Shown: positions 1 through 11,126, numbered from the stretch's first letter. The stretch is DNA of 64,000 nucleotides from Symbiodinium natans (GCA_905221605.1 CAJNDS010002101.1:439001-503000), one strand, 5' to 3'. The notes: a model not told the origin generated them from the letters alone. Numbers and translations are program-made.

Positions 1-698
1 CGTAGGGCTAAGGGAGAAGAAAGAAAGCTCCATCCGCAACCGTGATGTCAGCAAGGAATCGCCGCCCTGACAACGCGCACCCCTCATGTTGACCCTCCCC
101 CCTCCCCTTCCCGCCCTCCTGCGAAAGAACAAGAAGCAAACTTTGAATCTAGAATAGACGATGGCGAATGTAGTGGTGGGTGGGCAGGGTGGGTGGGTGA
201 GTGGCAGTTAACGCCCAAACCCTAAACCCTAAACCCTCAACCCGAAGCCCTAAGCCCTAAGCCCTAAACCCTAAACTGAACGGCAACTGCCCCAAGCCCT
301 CAACTCCACCAGAATCGTGTCACCTCTAGTTCGAAGGCAGCTCGCAGAACCGGCGCCGGAACGGCGGCCCTAGAAGAAGTGAAGGTTTAGGGTTCAGGGT
401 ATAAAGGGTTTAAAGGGTTTAGGGTTGAGGGCTTAGGGTTTATAGGGTTTAGGTTTGGGGTTTAGGGCTTTAAAATTAAGGGTTTGGGGTTTGCAGGGCG
501 TGTAGGGTTTGCAGGGTTGCAGGGTTTATAGGGCTTGTCGGGTATATGGGGCTTGTAGGGTTTAGAGTTTGGGGTTCGGTAGGGTGTAAGCTGCAGGGTT
601 TGGAGTTTAAGGTTTAGTCTGGAGTTTAGGGTCTAAAATGAAGGGTTTGGAGTTTAGGGTTCAGGGTTTAGGTTTTAGCAGTTTAGAGGGTTGGGATT

Positions 699-772
699 CA
701 TACTTCGGATCCCTTTGAATCCCTTTAACACAAGGGTAGGGGACCATACAAAGGCCCATGGTTCCAACCTGT
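699..772. mobile_element. Repeat family M
   Basis: TACTTCGGATCCCTTTG ... AAAGGCCCATGGTTCCAACC; partner at 43861-43930. Confidence 0.5.
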
Positions 773-1158
773 AAACGGTTTAGGGTTTAAGGCTTCAGGC
801 TTGCGGCTTGGGGGGTTTGGGACAGCTTGGGCCACTCTCTAGGCCATATGGCATTTGCGGGAGTTGCGAGGGCGTAGGCCATAAACCTGCAACGAACCTT
901 TAAACCCTCAACCCGACAGCCCTAGACTTAAACCCTGAACCCCACCCAAAAATCCTATAACCCCAACCCTAGAGCCTATGACCTTAGACCCTAAACCCCC
1001 AACTCTATAACCCTAGACACTACACCCCTCAACCCTAGGCCTTAAACCCTGAAACCCTTTCGCCCTAAATCCTAAACCCTAAACTCCTAAACCCTAGACG
1101 CCTAAACCCTAGACGCCTAAACCCCAGACGCCCAAACTCTAAACTTAACCTACCTCTG

Positions 1159-1247
1159 GAGTAGACCCAGAAAAAAAGTATGTACTTTTTAGGTATAAGT
1201 AGCTATAATGGGAACCCAAACCATTAAAAAAGTATTAAAGTATAGTA
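1159..1247. mobile_element. Repeat family J
   Basis: AAGTATGTACTTTTTAGGTA ... AAGTATAGTACTCC; a CCCTAAA block starts directly at its end. Confidence 0.6.
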
Positions 1248-1476
1248 CTCCAAACCCTAAACCCTAAACCCTAAACCCTAAACCCTAAACCCTAAATTAA
1301 ACCTTTTGCGCACGACGGCCTCACCATCTTGCCATTGGCTCGCTGGGAGTCCACGCCTGGCGTCCGATTTAAGGGGTTCGAGGGCTTTCCCATGAATTCC
1401 TAGGCCTTCAACAAGCTGAGGGTTTAGGGTTTAGGGCTTAGGGCTTAGGGTTTAGGGTTTAGGGTTCGGGGGCTTT

Positions 1477-1627
1477 CCCAAAGAGCCCAATATTGCTTAG
1501 TTTAAGGAATATTCCTTAAATCATATAGGGATCTTGCTTAATTTAAGGAATATTCCCTAAATCATATAGGGATCCTTAATATGACTTAAGGTATATGCCT
1601 TAATTAAGCAATATTGGGCTCTTTGGG
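1477..1627. mobile_element. Palindromic element family A, enlarged copy
   Basis: Ends CCCAAAGAGCCCAATATTGC and its complement. Here 151 bp because an internal part (GGAATATTCC..ATCATATAGGGATC) is doubled; other copies are about 109 bp. Confidence 0.8.
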
Positions 1628-1853
1628 CTTTAGCCGTTCAGCAGTTTAGGCTTAGGGTTGAACTAGGGCGTGGGGGTTCTAGGGCCTATAGGGCTTAGGG
1701 TTTATAGGGTTTCGGGCTTTAGGGATTTTAGGGGTTCAGAGGTTTTTGGGGTTGAGAGTATCCGAGTGCTGTTCGAGGCATTTGCAGGCACAAAAGCGAA
1801 TCTGTCGGTAAACCCTAAACCCTAAACCCTAAACCCTAAACCGCCAGCATGAC

Positions 1854-1945
1854 CTGCGAGTCATTGCTCGGCCTAATCGTCTCTTTGGGCTCAGCCGCGC
1901 ATTCTCCTCCAGCTTGTTGGCCGGGATCGGGTCGTGCATCTGCGC
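1854..1945 (-). CDS. Exon-like segment, unknown protein
   Basis: Reads AQMHDPIPANKLEENARLSP and continues KRRLGRAMTRR, from an AG acceptor followed by G to a GT donor (CGCAG then GTCATG). Basic, probably helical. No family recognised. Confidence 0.4.
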
Positions 1946-2086
1946 CTGAACCCTAAACCCAAAACCCTAAACCCTAAACCCTAAACCCTACACCCTAAAC
2001 CCTAAACCCTAAACCCTAAACCCAAAATAGACAGTGGCTTGGAGAGTTGCCCCATAGTGATAGTCGCCTTGCTTTCTTAAAAAGAC

Positions 2087-2140
2087 CGACGCGGAGTCGA
2101 AGCTGAAGTGCTCTCGAGGTGCTCCACTAGTGCTCCCGCA
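2087..2140 (-). CDS. Exon-like segment, strand uncertain
   Basis: Minus strand reads CGSTSGAPREHFSFDSAS between a CAG acceptor and a GT donor, 18 codons. The plus strand gives TDAESKLKCSRGAPLVLPHC and ends in a good GTAAGA donor at about 2158, so the strand cannot be fixed by eye. Confidence 0.3.
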
Positions 2141-2415
2141 CTGCGATCCACCGGGCAAGTAAGAGTTACGGGTAAGCCCCCCTGTGCCCACCCCCACCAT
2201 TGCATGGCTTCACCCCAAGCCGCAGCCCAAGCCCCAAAGCGCTCGTAAAGACCTATAAACCCTAAACCCTAAACCCTAAACTTTAGAAACCCCAAACTAA
2301 AGCTATATTACACATGATCAGAGATGTGTACATGCTGCAGCCCTTGAATGATAAATTTCCGCCGCCCTACTCAAGAATCCAGGAATCAAGCAACTCAAGG
2401 CGGGGCCCTTTTCAG

Positions 2416-2468
2416 TTTAGGGTTTAGGGTTTAGGGTTTAGGGTTTAGGGTTTAGGGTTTAGGGTTTA
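2416..2468 (+). repeat. (TTTAGGG)n block
   Basis: Perfect repeats, about 7.5 units. Confidence 0.95.
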
Positions 2469-2580
2469 GGGGCTACTAAGGTTTTTACAGGGACTTTACA
2501 GGGACTCTGCAAGGTGTATGTAGGGGTTAGTTAGGGGAATAAGGTTGAGGGCAACTTCTAGGGGTCCCTCCTGATTTCCA
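2464..2580 (-). mobile_element. Repeat family I
   Basis: Reverse complement of the 35.4 and 54.9 kb copies: GGGGCTACTAAGG ... AACTTCTAGGGGTCCCTCC. It starts at the end of a (TTTAGGG)n tract. Confidence 0.5.
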
Positions 2581-3380
2581 GAGCAAGGCCCTAAGTTAGG
2601 GTTTAGGGCAAACCGAAAGCCCGAACCGTTGAATGGAATTCTTGGGCCCCAAACGCGAAACCCGCCAAACCCATAACCCTCAACCCAAAAGCCCTAACCC
2701 CTTCAAACAACAGGACCCTAAACCCCTAAACCCCCCCAAACCCAGCACCCAAAACCTCTAAACCCAGCACCCAAACTCCTCAACCCTAAACCCAGCCCTT
2801 AACCCTTAACCCTTAACCCCAGAACCCAGAACCCAGAACCCAGAACCCAGAACCCTCAAGGCCTTTGTCTTTGTCCAACCAACCCAGATCCCCGGAGAGC
2901 TCGCCGCCCTGTAGGGAGGAGGGACCTGGAGCAGGTTTAGGGTTCAGGGTTTGAAGGGTTTGGGGGTTTTAGGGTTTTAAGGTCTGCAGGTTCTCTAATT
3001 CCTAAACCCTAAACCCTAAACCCTAAACCACAAGCCCTAAGCCCAAAGCCCAAAGCCCTAAGCCCGAGGCTTGGAGTTTCGGGGCTTGGGGTTTGCGATC
3101 TCATGGCTTTTCACGGCAAGATGTCGGCGGCGGAGGGTTTGGGATCTGGAGTTTAGGGTTCAGGGGTTTAGGGTGTGGGGGTTTAGGGTTTCGTATTTGA
3201 GGTTTAGGGTTTAGGGGTTTAGGGAGTGTAGGGTTCTGGGTTTGGGAATGTAGGTTTTGGGGCTTAGGGCCTGGACTTTGAAGGTCATGCATGTGGCGTT
3301 GGGGGCCTGTCGGAAGAAACTAGGGCTACGCTGGGGACTTTTGTTGACCTGAGCTGCATGTAGGCTTTTTAGGGTTTATA

Positions 3381-3480
3381 TTGGGATGTTCCCCCTTATT
3401 TCTAACAGTCCTTAATAGGGAATATAATAGGGGTACTAAAATCCCTATTAAGGACTGTTAGTACAAGGGGAACATCTCAA
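3381..3480. mobile_element. Palindromic element family B
   Basis: 100 bp, ends TTGGGATGTTCCCCCTTAT and complement; arms include ACAGTCCTTAATAGGGA. Confidence 0.75.
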
Positions 3481-3759
3481 GGATTATTTCTGCTGAAACC
3501 CTGTCTTCCACTGTTTTTTCTCGCGGGCTTTCCAGCCTAGTGTAAAACCTGAAACCAAAACCCCCAATCCCAAATTCTCAAACAGTATCCCCCCCCCCCA
3601 CCCCGCCCAAAAAAAAGAAGCTCCAAAAGTTTCAACCTTAAAACTCAACCCTATGAACCCTCAAGCCCTATACCCTCAATCACCCTGAACCCTAAACCCT
3701 AGACTCCAAACCCTGAAGCCCTAAAACCCTAAAACCTCAAAACCCCAAACGCGCGAATC

Positions 3760-3810
3760 CTCGCTGGGGTTCGCGCACTCGGAGCTTGCGCGGCAGGCGG
3801 CCGTGAAGCT
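3760..3810 (-). CDS. Exon-like segment, SFTAACRASSECANPSE
   Basis: Seventeen codons between an AAG acceptor and a GA donor. F-T-x-x-C-R-x-x-S-E-C is like the parvulin motif just before its GGDLG stretch, so it may belong with the exon at 9.1 kb, but over 5 kb separates them. The plus strand is also open (RESSLGFAHSELARQ), which lowers confidence. Confidence 0.35.
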
Positions 3811-3989
3811 CTTCGGAAGGTCTCGGAGTTTGGGAGAAAGGTTTGTAAAGGTTGAGGGTTTAGGGTTTAGGGATTAGGGTTTAGAGTTTGGGGTGTTTGG
3901 GTATTTTAGAGAGCCTAGCGTCATTTGGGGGTTTACGATCATATGGGACCCTGATAGACCCCAAATAGTCGGATTTCCTTCGAATCAGG

Positions 3990-4255
3990 ATCCAAAGAAG
4001 GTGAAGTCGAAGCTTGATGTCGTTTCAGGGTTCGTCCCGGCGGCTCCGGGTGCATCTTCTTGTTGTGTCCATACTTGATGATGGAGACCTTACGAGCAAT
4101 GGCTGAGATGGCGACAAAAAGGCAGTGCGTGCAACGCCACCGAAAGGTGAGGTCAGTGCCACTGTTGCCATGTTGCGCAAAGTCCGATGTCAAAGCTCGA
4201 GTTCCAGAGGCCGCGGTGGCTGTGCTTCCGCCAGCTCGAAGATGACGATGTCATA
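3990..4255 (-). CDS. Coding-like stretch, unknown protein
   Basis: The longest unique open stretch in the first 10 kb outside repeats. Minus strand includes TDLTFRWRCTHCLFVAISAI and ARKVSIIKYGHNKKMHPEPP. The plus strand also has a plausible reading (METLRAMAEMATKRQCV before a GTGAGG donor, and MSKLEFQRPRWLCFRQLEDD). I cannot choose with certainty; the strand bias of the neighbourhood favours minus. Confidence 0.35.
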
Positions 4256-4599
4256 AAGCCCATTTCGTCGTGGCCGTAGTCGGGATTATAGCCTCTATCA
4301 AGTTCCCCTTTTGCTTAAGGGTTTAGTTCGGTTCCGTCAGAACCAGAAAGGGCGCCCTCTAATCCTAGGTTAGTCACGATTAGTCTAATTTGTCTTATAG
4401 GATTAAGGGCTAGTTCAGGCTTGGGGCGATGTGCAACGTAAGTAGTTTTCACTAGCAGGCACAAGCCATAAACAATCGAAGACACATGGATTTTGAGGTC
4501 TGCCCTAACCCCATAAACCTTAAACAACCTCAAAACATACAAAAGCACCTCAAAAACCCCTTGAGAAACCCTGCAACAGCAGCTATAACACCCCATAAA

Positions 4600-4708
4600 C
4601 CCAAAGAGCCCAATATTGCTTAATTAAGGAAGATACCTTAAATCATATAGGGATCCTTAATATGATTTAAGATATATTCCTTAATAAAGCAATATTGGGC
4701 TCTTTGGG
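4600..4708. mobile_element. Palindromic element family A
   Basis: 109 bp, ends CCCAAAGAGCCCAATATTGC; centre ATATAGGGATCCTTAATAT. A MITE-like inverted-repeat element with no coding capacity. Confidence 0.85.
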
Positions 4709-4711
4709 AAC

Positions 4712-4803
4712 CCGTCTGCCCAAAAGCACGTCGAGCCGTAGTAGCGCGGCTTTCTCGCTCGATCAAAAAAGGCTCGCGCCAGTCGTTGGCGAGGCGCCCG
4801 CAC
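4712..4803 (-). CDS. Exon-like GC-rich island
   Basis: GC-rich island next to a palindromic element (left) and a 155 bp telomeric block (right). Two minus frames are open, one reading LANDWREPFLIERESRATTA. No family recognised. Confidence 0.3.
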
Positions 4804-4958
4804 GGTTTAGGGTTTAGGGTTTAGGGTTTGGGTTTAGGGTTTAGGGTTTAGGGTTTAGGGTTTAGGGTTTAGGGTTTAGGGTTTAGGGTTTAGGGTTTAG
4901 GGTTTAGGGTTTAGGGTTTAGGGTTTAGGGTTTAGGGGTTTAGGGTTTAGGGTTTAGG
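4804..4958 (+). repeat. (TTTAGGG)n block
   Basis: About 155 bp, nearly perfect, one of the longest canonical runs. Confidence 0.95.
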
Positions 4959-5667
4959 ATGCTGAAAGCACGTAACCTCCATACCCCCACTCAGGGCGTT
5001 AAGGGTTCGTAAGGTTCCAGAGACCTAAACCATGACCATGATGTTAGTGCGGGCAGCTCATTTATGAAAAGAGGGGGTTTGGGCTCATGGAGGTCCTCGG
5101 ATGGTAAGGGAATCATTGGGGTCATTTTGTTGTTTTGCGCCATGGGATGTGCGCAGGCGTGCTTGTGACTTTCTTCCTGCAGCCTTTCTCGGCCCAGCAG
5201 AAACCTAGGAAAAAACAGGTGCCCATTTTGGGTTAAAGGGTCTTATAAGGAAGCCTAAAGCCCTCCCCTAAATCCTAAACCCTAAGTCCTAAACCCCAAA
5301 CCCTAAAACCCCCAAAACCCTAAACCCAGCCCTCGCTTCTGACTGGGACATCCTGATTGCCAACCCAGGAAGCTTCCACGAAACTGAAACCCCCAAAGAC
5401 CCTGAAGATCCTAAAGAGCCTAAAGAGACTAAAGACCCTAAAGATCCGAAAGAGCCTAAAGACCCTAAACCCTGAACCCTGAACCCTAAACCCTAAACCC
5501 CAAACCTCAAACCCTAAACCCTAAACCCTAAACCCCAAACCCTAAACCCCAACCCTACACCCGTATGCCCTGCAAGCCCAGGCCTCGGAACCTCTAAGAC
5601 CCCAAAGACCCTTACACCCCGTGCAAGCCCTGGGCCCTTGACCCTCAAGCCCTCATGAAAACCCTAA

Positions 5668-5720
5668 GGGTTTAGGGTTTAGGGTTTAGGGTTTAGGGTT
5701 TAGGGTTTAGGGTTTAGGGC
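5668..5720 (+). repeat. (TTTAGGG)n block
   Basis: About 7 units. Confidence 0.95.
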
Positions 5721-5743
5721 TGAACCCTAGGGCCACAAAGCCC

Positions 5744-5818
5744 TCATGAACAGCCCAAGAGAGCCCTGTGCCCCTGAGGCCCCGGGCTGTCTTTCGCCTC
5801 GAGGAGGCCGTCCAAGAC
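5744..5818 (-). CDS. Exon-like segment with possible stop
   Basis: Reads VLDGLLEAKDSPGPQGHRAL and ends LGCS-stop, after a CAG acceptor followed by G: 24 codons plus TGA. It may be a last exon. The plus strand (PLRPRAVFRLEEAVQDLD before GTGAGA) is also plausible. Confidence 0.35.
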   Translation of the reverse strand, partial: VLDGLLEAKDSPGPQGHRALLGCS

Positions 5819-5881
5819 CTGGACGTGAGACATTTAGGGTTTAGGGTTTAGGGTTTAGGGTTCAGGGTTTAGGGTTAACTA

Positions 5882-5995
5882 CCCAAAGAGCCCAATATTG
5901 CTTAATTAAGGAATATACCTTAAATCATATTAAGGATCCCTATATAATATGATTTAAGGTATATTCCGTAATTAAGCAACATTGGGCTCTTTGGG
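5882..5995. mobile_element. Palindromic element family A
   Basis: 114 bp, same ends; the centre has an extra ATAAT. Confidence 0.85.
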
Positions 5996-6713
5996 GTAAT
6001 AGCCAAAGAGAACTATTTATGGGGGGCTCTTATACGCGTTATCTTAACTTGTTTTAAGAAGTACAATTCGCGAATTCTGGATATGATCACTTCAAGTATT
6101 AGGCTTCTGCGATATTTGAGGTTCAGTGGAATCAGGGCTGTGATGTTTTGTTTTGGACGAGGGCTTTCATATATTCACCGGGTCTGGAGCACAAGTCTCC
6201 AAGCCCTAAGCCCTAAACCCCAAATGGAGGGTTTTGGGTTTAGGTTTAGGGTTTAGGGTTTAGGGTTTAGGGTTTAAGGGTTTAGGGCTTAGGGGTTTAG
6301 GGTTTAGGGTTGTCTGGAGCACAAGCTTCTCGAGAAGGGCTTGAGGTTGAAGGAAGTTCTTAGGTTCTTTAGGGTTTAAGCCTAGGGGTTTAGGGCTTAG
6401 GGTTTCGGGTTTAAGGCTTATAAGGTTTAGGGTACAGGTCACGTCTCCAAGGTCTCTTGGGGCTTACAAGGCTTTGTTTTGCAAGGGTTTTTTTCATGTT
6501 TAAGGGAGCTTAGAGTGTTTAGCTGCCACGCTGTTCATAATAAAGTGGAGTTGAGGACGGTCGTTGAAGATTTGATTTTGGCAAATGAGCTGCTGCAAGG
6601 GGCGTTGTTGAGGGCGTTACGTGCGTACAGATTAGAGGGGTAAGCCCTAAACCCTGAACCCTAAACAGGCCCTAAACCCAAAACCCTTAACCCTAAACAT
6701 CCTGAACTCTTGG

Positions 6714-6888
6714 GGTAGTTGCACGGTCCCCTCATTTGGCCCCTGACCTTTTTTAAAGGGTTCTGAAGTATGGGCCGGGTCCATAAGGGGCGTGTAAGGG
6801 GTCCCCTTTAAAAGGGCCCATACTAGGCTTTAGGGTTTAGGGTTTAGGGTTCAGGGTTTAGGGTTCTAAGGGGTCGTGGAAACTACCC
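6714..6888. mobile_element. Palindromic element family C, split by a telomeric block
   Basis: GGTAGTTGCACGGTCCC at the left, GGAAACTACCC at the right. The right arm is interrupted at 6828-6865 by TTTAGGG repeats. Confidence 0.75.
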
Positions 6889-7019
6889 TAGGATCAACCC
6901 AAAGCCCAAACCCCTGTGTAAGCCCTAATCAGTCTGTCGGAGGGCAGGGTTTTTCGACCCCTAGAAGCCCCAAAGCACTTAGGGTTTAGGGTTCAGGGTT
7001 TTAATCTTGAAGCCCTCAA

Positions 7020-7166
7020 ACCCTGAAGCATTTTCCATCAATCTCATGTCGTGGCGCACCCTTTAGAGTAGGATGCAGGGCAAGCCATGCTTCTACAAGC
7101 TTGGCAACAACTCTCCCGCCGCCCACACACATTCCGACAGGGTGCCATGTGTTCTCAAAGCGGCCC
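7020..7166 (-). CDS. Exon-like segment, unknown
   Basis: Unique stretch open in several frames. One minus frame reads AALRTHGTLSECVWAAGELL, with a weak likeness to the parvulin SEC region; another is open throughout (NTWHPVGMCVGGGRVVAKLV). The plus frame MQGKPCFYKLGNNSPAAHTH is also good. Unresolved. Confidence 0.25.
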
Positions 7167-7759
7167 TAAACCCTAAACCCTAAACCCTAAACCCTAAATC
7201 CGAAACTCTAAAACCCCAAACCCGGGTTCAAGGTTGGTGTTTTAGGGTTTAGGATATGGCACCGCGCCCCGTGCCTTCAGCAGTTGCCCCTCCGCCTCCT
7301 GGCGACGGCTAGGCAGCAAGGTCGCCACTTTGCGGGTTTAGGGTTTAGGGTTTAGGGCTGAGGGTTTAGGGTTTCGCGCTGAGGGTTTAGGGTTTACGGT
7401 GCTGAAGGCTCAGGGTCCCTAAGGGTGCATGTACCTACATCGTAAAGCTACCATAAAGGAACCTCCTTCTTGGCCCAAGTATGTACCAGGGTTTAGGGTT
7501 TAGGGTCTGGTTTTAGGGTTTAGGGTTTAGGGTTTAGGAGTTAGGGTCTAGTGTTTAGGGTTTAGGGTTTAGGGTTTGGGGTTTGGGGTTTAGGGTTTAG
7601 GGTTTAGGGTATAGGGGACCCTTCGGGGTTCAGGTTTTAAGTGGGCAAATGATGTACTTCGACCATCGCCCACACTACTCCCTAGGCCTTAGTATTTCGG
7701 GCTTGTAACTCTGAATTGCATCCGCCCTGTAGCCCTTAACCCTATAATTCAGGGCCCTA

Positions 7760-7850
7760 AACCCTAAACCCTAAACCCTAAACCCTAAACCCTAGACCCT
7801 AGACCCTAAACCCTAAACCCTAAACCCTAAACCCTAAGCCCTAACCACAT
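7760..7850 (-). repeat. (CCCTAAA)n block with CCCTAGA variants
   Basis: Mostly canonical with two CCCTAGA units. Confidence 0.9.
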
Positions 7851-8286
7851 CCCCCCCCTACGCCCTGTAGGGGCACACAACGGGCCGGAGAATTAAATTA
7901 GGATTTGTTTTTGTTTTTTTTTTTTGTGTTTTTTTTGTTTTTTGCTTTAGGGTTTAGGGTTTAGGTTTTAGGGTTGTTTAGGGTTAGGTTTTAGGGTTTA
8001 GGGTTTAGGGGTTTAGGGGTTTAGGGTTTCGACTAGGGGTTAGGGTTTAGGGTTTAGGGTCTAGGGTCTAGGGTCTAGGGTTTAGGGTTTAGGGTTTAGG
8101 GTTTACCAGTAGCAAGGACAAAAAAAAGAAAACAACAAAAAAACAACGAAAAAACAATCCTTAAAAAAATAGACCTCCCACACAAGGTCCTCGGGGCTGC
8201 GCTGGACAGGCTTCCGGCGGACGGGGTCCTCTCCCACGTCAGGTCCATGGGCGATTTTTAACCTAAGGGTTGGGGTGTGTTGGCTA

Positions 8287-8365
8287 AGCCCTAAGCCCTA
8301 AGCCCTAAGCCCTAAGCCCTAAGCCCTAAGCCCTAAGCCCTAAGCCCTAAGCCCTAAACCCTAAA
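8287..8365 (-). repeat. (CCCTAAG)n variant block
   Basis: At least nine CCCTAAG units before turning canonical; a homogeneous variant. Confidence 0.9.
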
Positions 8366-9084
8366 GGGTGCTTAACGGGTGGGCTCTTGTGGCTTCAGGG
8401 CTTATAGGGTTGACAGAAGCACCTTCTGACCGGTCCCCCCAAGCCCCGAAAACTATGCTAAGACTCTCCTTGTGGCAGCGTCCTTGAAATTGAAGTCTCT
8501 TATCCTAAGCCCTAAACCCTAAACCCTAAACCCTACACCCTAAATCTTCCGCATTTTTTGAGCCATGGGCTGCTTTGGAAAGCCTTTGAGAAGTGGGTTT
8601 GGGGTTAAGGGTTGGGGGTTCGACCCTGAAACTCCTACAGCCTACAGCCCTCTGAGAAATATGGTTTCATTGGTATCAATTACTGAAGGGTATCGGGCTT
8701 TCTGGGTAGTCGCTGCAGCAAGAACCCGATCAGGGTTTAGGGTTTAGGGTTTAGGGTTTATGGTTTAGGGTTTAGGGTTTAGGGTTTAGGGTAAAGGTCT
8801 TAAGGGAGGAAGGTTCCTGGTGGGTAGGCACCTCGGGAGGTTTAGGGAAGCTTAGGGAGCCTTGGGGAGTAGTGGGGAGGCATTAGGGAACCTTGGGTTG
8901 CATACCCCCACCCCCCCCCCCCCTAGAACGCCACGCCCTTAAGAACCCTAACTCCTTTTCCCTAAGCCCTAAACCCTAAAACCCTACACCCTAAACCCTA
9001 AAACCCTACACCCTAAACCCTAAACCCTACACCCTACACCCTACACCCTAAACCCTAAACCCTAAACCCCAACCCAAGGAAGAC

Positions 9085-9171
9085 CCCTTGCGAACTCTCC
9101 TCCGGCTTCGGTGCGCTGCCGCCCCGCCAGGCGCGCAGGAGGATTTGGCGAATTCGCACTCGCCCCGGAAC
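9085..9171 (-). CDS. Exon resembling the start of a parvulin-type peptidyl-prolyl isomerase
   Basis: Reads VPGRVRIRQILLRAWRGG, then SAPKPEESSQG, after an AAG acceptor followed by G and before a GT donor, 29 codons, phase 0 at both ends. The pattern V-R-x-R-x-I-L-L-[RK]-x-W is like the first strand of parvulin (Pin1-like) rotamases, where the equivalent is a V-[RK]-x-x-H-[IL]-L-V-K motif. The piece at 3760-3810 could be a later exon. Family assignment rests on a short motif and could be wrong; the opposite strand is also open here. Confidence 0.45.
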
Positions 9172-9188
9172 CTTCCGAGTGAGACCGT

Positions 9189-9278
9189 AAACCCTAAACC
9201 CTAAACCCTAAACCCTAAACCCTAAACCCTAAACCCTAAACCCTAAACCCTACACCCTAACCCTAAACCCTAAACCCT
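9189..9278 (-). repeat. (CCCTAAA)n block
   Basis: Canonical, 12 or so units; follows the 9.1 kb exon. Confidence 0.95.
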
Positions 9279-9966
9279 AAAGCTGGAGCTCCAAGCCCCA
9301 AGTTGCTCAGAGGCCCAGGGATTTGTGTAGGGCTTTGGGGTTTCCTCAGCGATCTTTTGCTGGGTTTTTGCAGAGGCTTGGGAATTCACAGATGTCGGAG
9401 AAACGAAGCACTGGAACCTATTATTCCCTAAACCCTAAACCCTAAACCCTAAACCCTAAACCCTAAACCGTTGAGAAAAGACGTGAATCCCCAGTCCCAA
9501 CACCCTGCAACACAAAACAGACAACACCCAAGCCCCCGAAAATGAGTTGTGCTTCAAACTCGTTGAAACTGATTGATGAATAGCTTCCCTCATACCACAA
9601 CCCAGTAAAGCATGACCTCAACCTTTAAAAGATGAACCCAAAACCCTAAACCCCAAAGCAAAAAAAAAAAGAGAACAGGATCCCCCTCACGCGCGCCTCG
9701 CGAGCGTCCACGCCCACAACGCGCTGCCTCTTCGCCGCTGGCTGCCTTGGGTCTGTTGGCAAAGAGATCAAAAAGGGTTTAGGGTTTAGGGTTTAGGGTT
9801 GAGGGTTGAGGGTTAGGGCGTCCTGTAGGGTTTAGGGTCTAAGTTAGGGTTTCGGGTCAAGCAACTCCCATACAGCCTTTAGCTCCCACGGAAGAACTCG
9901 TCGTAGATGACCTGTCAAAAGGAACCAAACACCAGAAACCCTAAACCCTAAACTCTAAACTCTAAA

Positions 9967-10079
9967 CCCCTAAACCCCTAAACCCCTAAACCCCTAAACC
10001 CCTAAACCCCTAAACCCCTAAACCCCTAAACCCCTAAACCCCTAAACCCCTAAACCCCTAAACCCCTAAACCCCTAAAC
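9967..10079 (-). repeat. Octamer block (CCCCTAAA)n
   Basis: Fourteen or so perfect 8-mers, one C more than the telomeric unit. Confidence 0.95.
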
Positions 10080-10121
10080 CCACGAAGGCGCCTTTGTTGC
10101 TTGAAGCGCTTCCTTTTGTCT

Positions 10122-10310
10122 AGGGGTTCTGCTTGGTTCTACCTTGGACCCTTGCAGTTGCACCCTTGGGTTTTGGGGGTACCTTTTGTTTTTCAGGGTT
10201 TAGGGTTTAGGGTTTAGGGTCTAGGGTTTAGGGGCAGAACCATAAAAAGGGAGTATGTTAAGGGGAACCCTTAAGGGTACAACCTTAGGGGTACGAGTCT
10301 GAATCTCTTC
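10122..10310. mobile_element. Inverted-repeat element family F, split by a telomeric block
   Basis: TTCTACCTTGGACCC ... CCTTAGGGGTACGAGTCTGA; TTTAGGG repeats at 10195-10233 fill the middle. Confidence 0.7.
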
Positions 10311-10435
10311 CTTTTCGGGTAGTTTGGATTTGGGGTGCACCTTAAACCCTAGACCCTTCACCTTAATTAGGGTCCTAAACCCTAAACCCTAAACCCTAAA
10401 CCCTAAACCCTAAACCCTAAACCCTATCCCAAAAT

Positions 10436-10525
10436 ACAAAGCTTGCACAGGGGGTCTGCTCGGAAGCCGGCCCGGTGGTTGGCGCGGCGGCGCCCACGGG
10501 TGCGGAGGACACCACCGAACCTAGC
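10436..10525 (-). CDS. Exon-like GC-rich island
   Basis: A minus-strand pyrimidine-rich stretch (CTCCTTCTTTGGCAG) precedes it and supports a minus acceptor. Possible reading GGVLRTRGRRRANHRAGFRA. The plus strand reads GVCSEAGPVVGAAAPTGAED, also good. Flanked by CCCTAAA on the left and TTTAGGG on the right. Confidence 0.3.
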
Positions 10526-10540
10526 CTGCCAAAGAAGGAG

Positions 10541-10600
10541 TTTAGGGTTTAGGGTTTAGGGTTTAGGGTTTAGGGTTTAGGGTTTAGGGTTTAGGGTTTG
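10541..10600 (+). repeat. (TTTAGGG)n block
   Basis: Canonical run right of the 10.4 kb island. Confidence 0.95.
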
Positions 10601-11126
10601 GGGCTTGGGGTTTGGGGTTTAGGGTTTTCGGGTTCCGGCTTAGGATGTATGGAGGTAATCAGGATCGAGGACTGATAATATGTAAGGCAATCCGTGCCAC
10701 AGGGTTTGGGGTTCAGGGCTTAGTTGATTGCAAAAACTCACTCTCAACTTCATGAAGGGTTGTTTTGGGTTTTGGGTTTTGGGTTTAGGGTTTAGGGTTA
10801 GGGTTTAGGGTTTAGGGTCTTGACGCGAGCGGAAGATTGGAAAACACAGTTTTGTCCAATCAAGGACAAACCTTGCTCCAAGTCCCGCCGGGATACTCTA
10901 CAAGTAGCCACTGTAGGCACTGCAAGATTGATGACGCTTTGGGGTGAGGGTTTAGGGTTTAGGGTTTAGGGTTTAGGTTCTCAACAGCAACCACTCTCCT
11001 CCTGAAGGTCCCATGTACCTTATGATTGGGTACCTGGGCCCTGAAGGCCCTAAATAGTTGGTACTTTGAGGCCCAAGCAACCCCTATTTAGGTACATGGA
11101 CTATAGGGTACCTTTCTCCTACACTC

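Noticed and set aside
5393-5475. A PKDPKEP repeat protein on the plus strand
   Set aside because: The repeat reads as degenerate CCTAAAGA units of telomeric type; the upstream piece (SDWDILIANPG) may be an exon but support is thin.
9967-10079. CRISPR-like regular repeats
   Set aside because: No unique spacers between units; simple tandem 8-mers in a nuclear genome.
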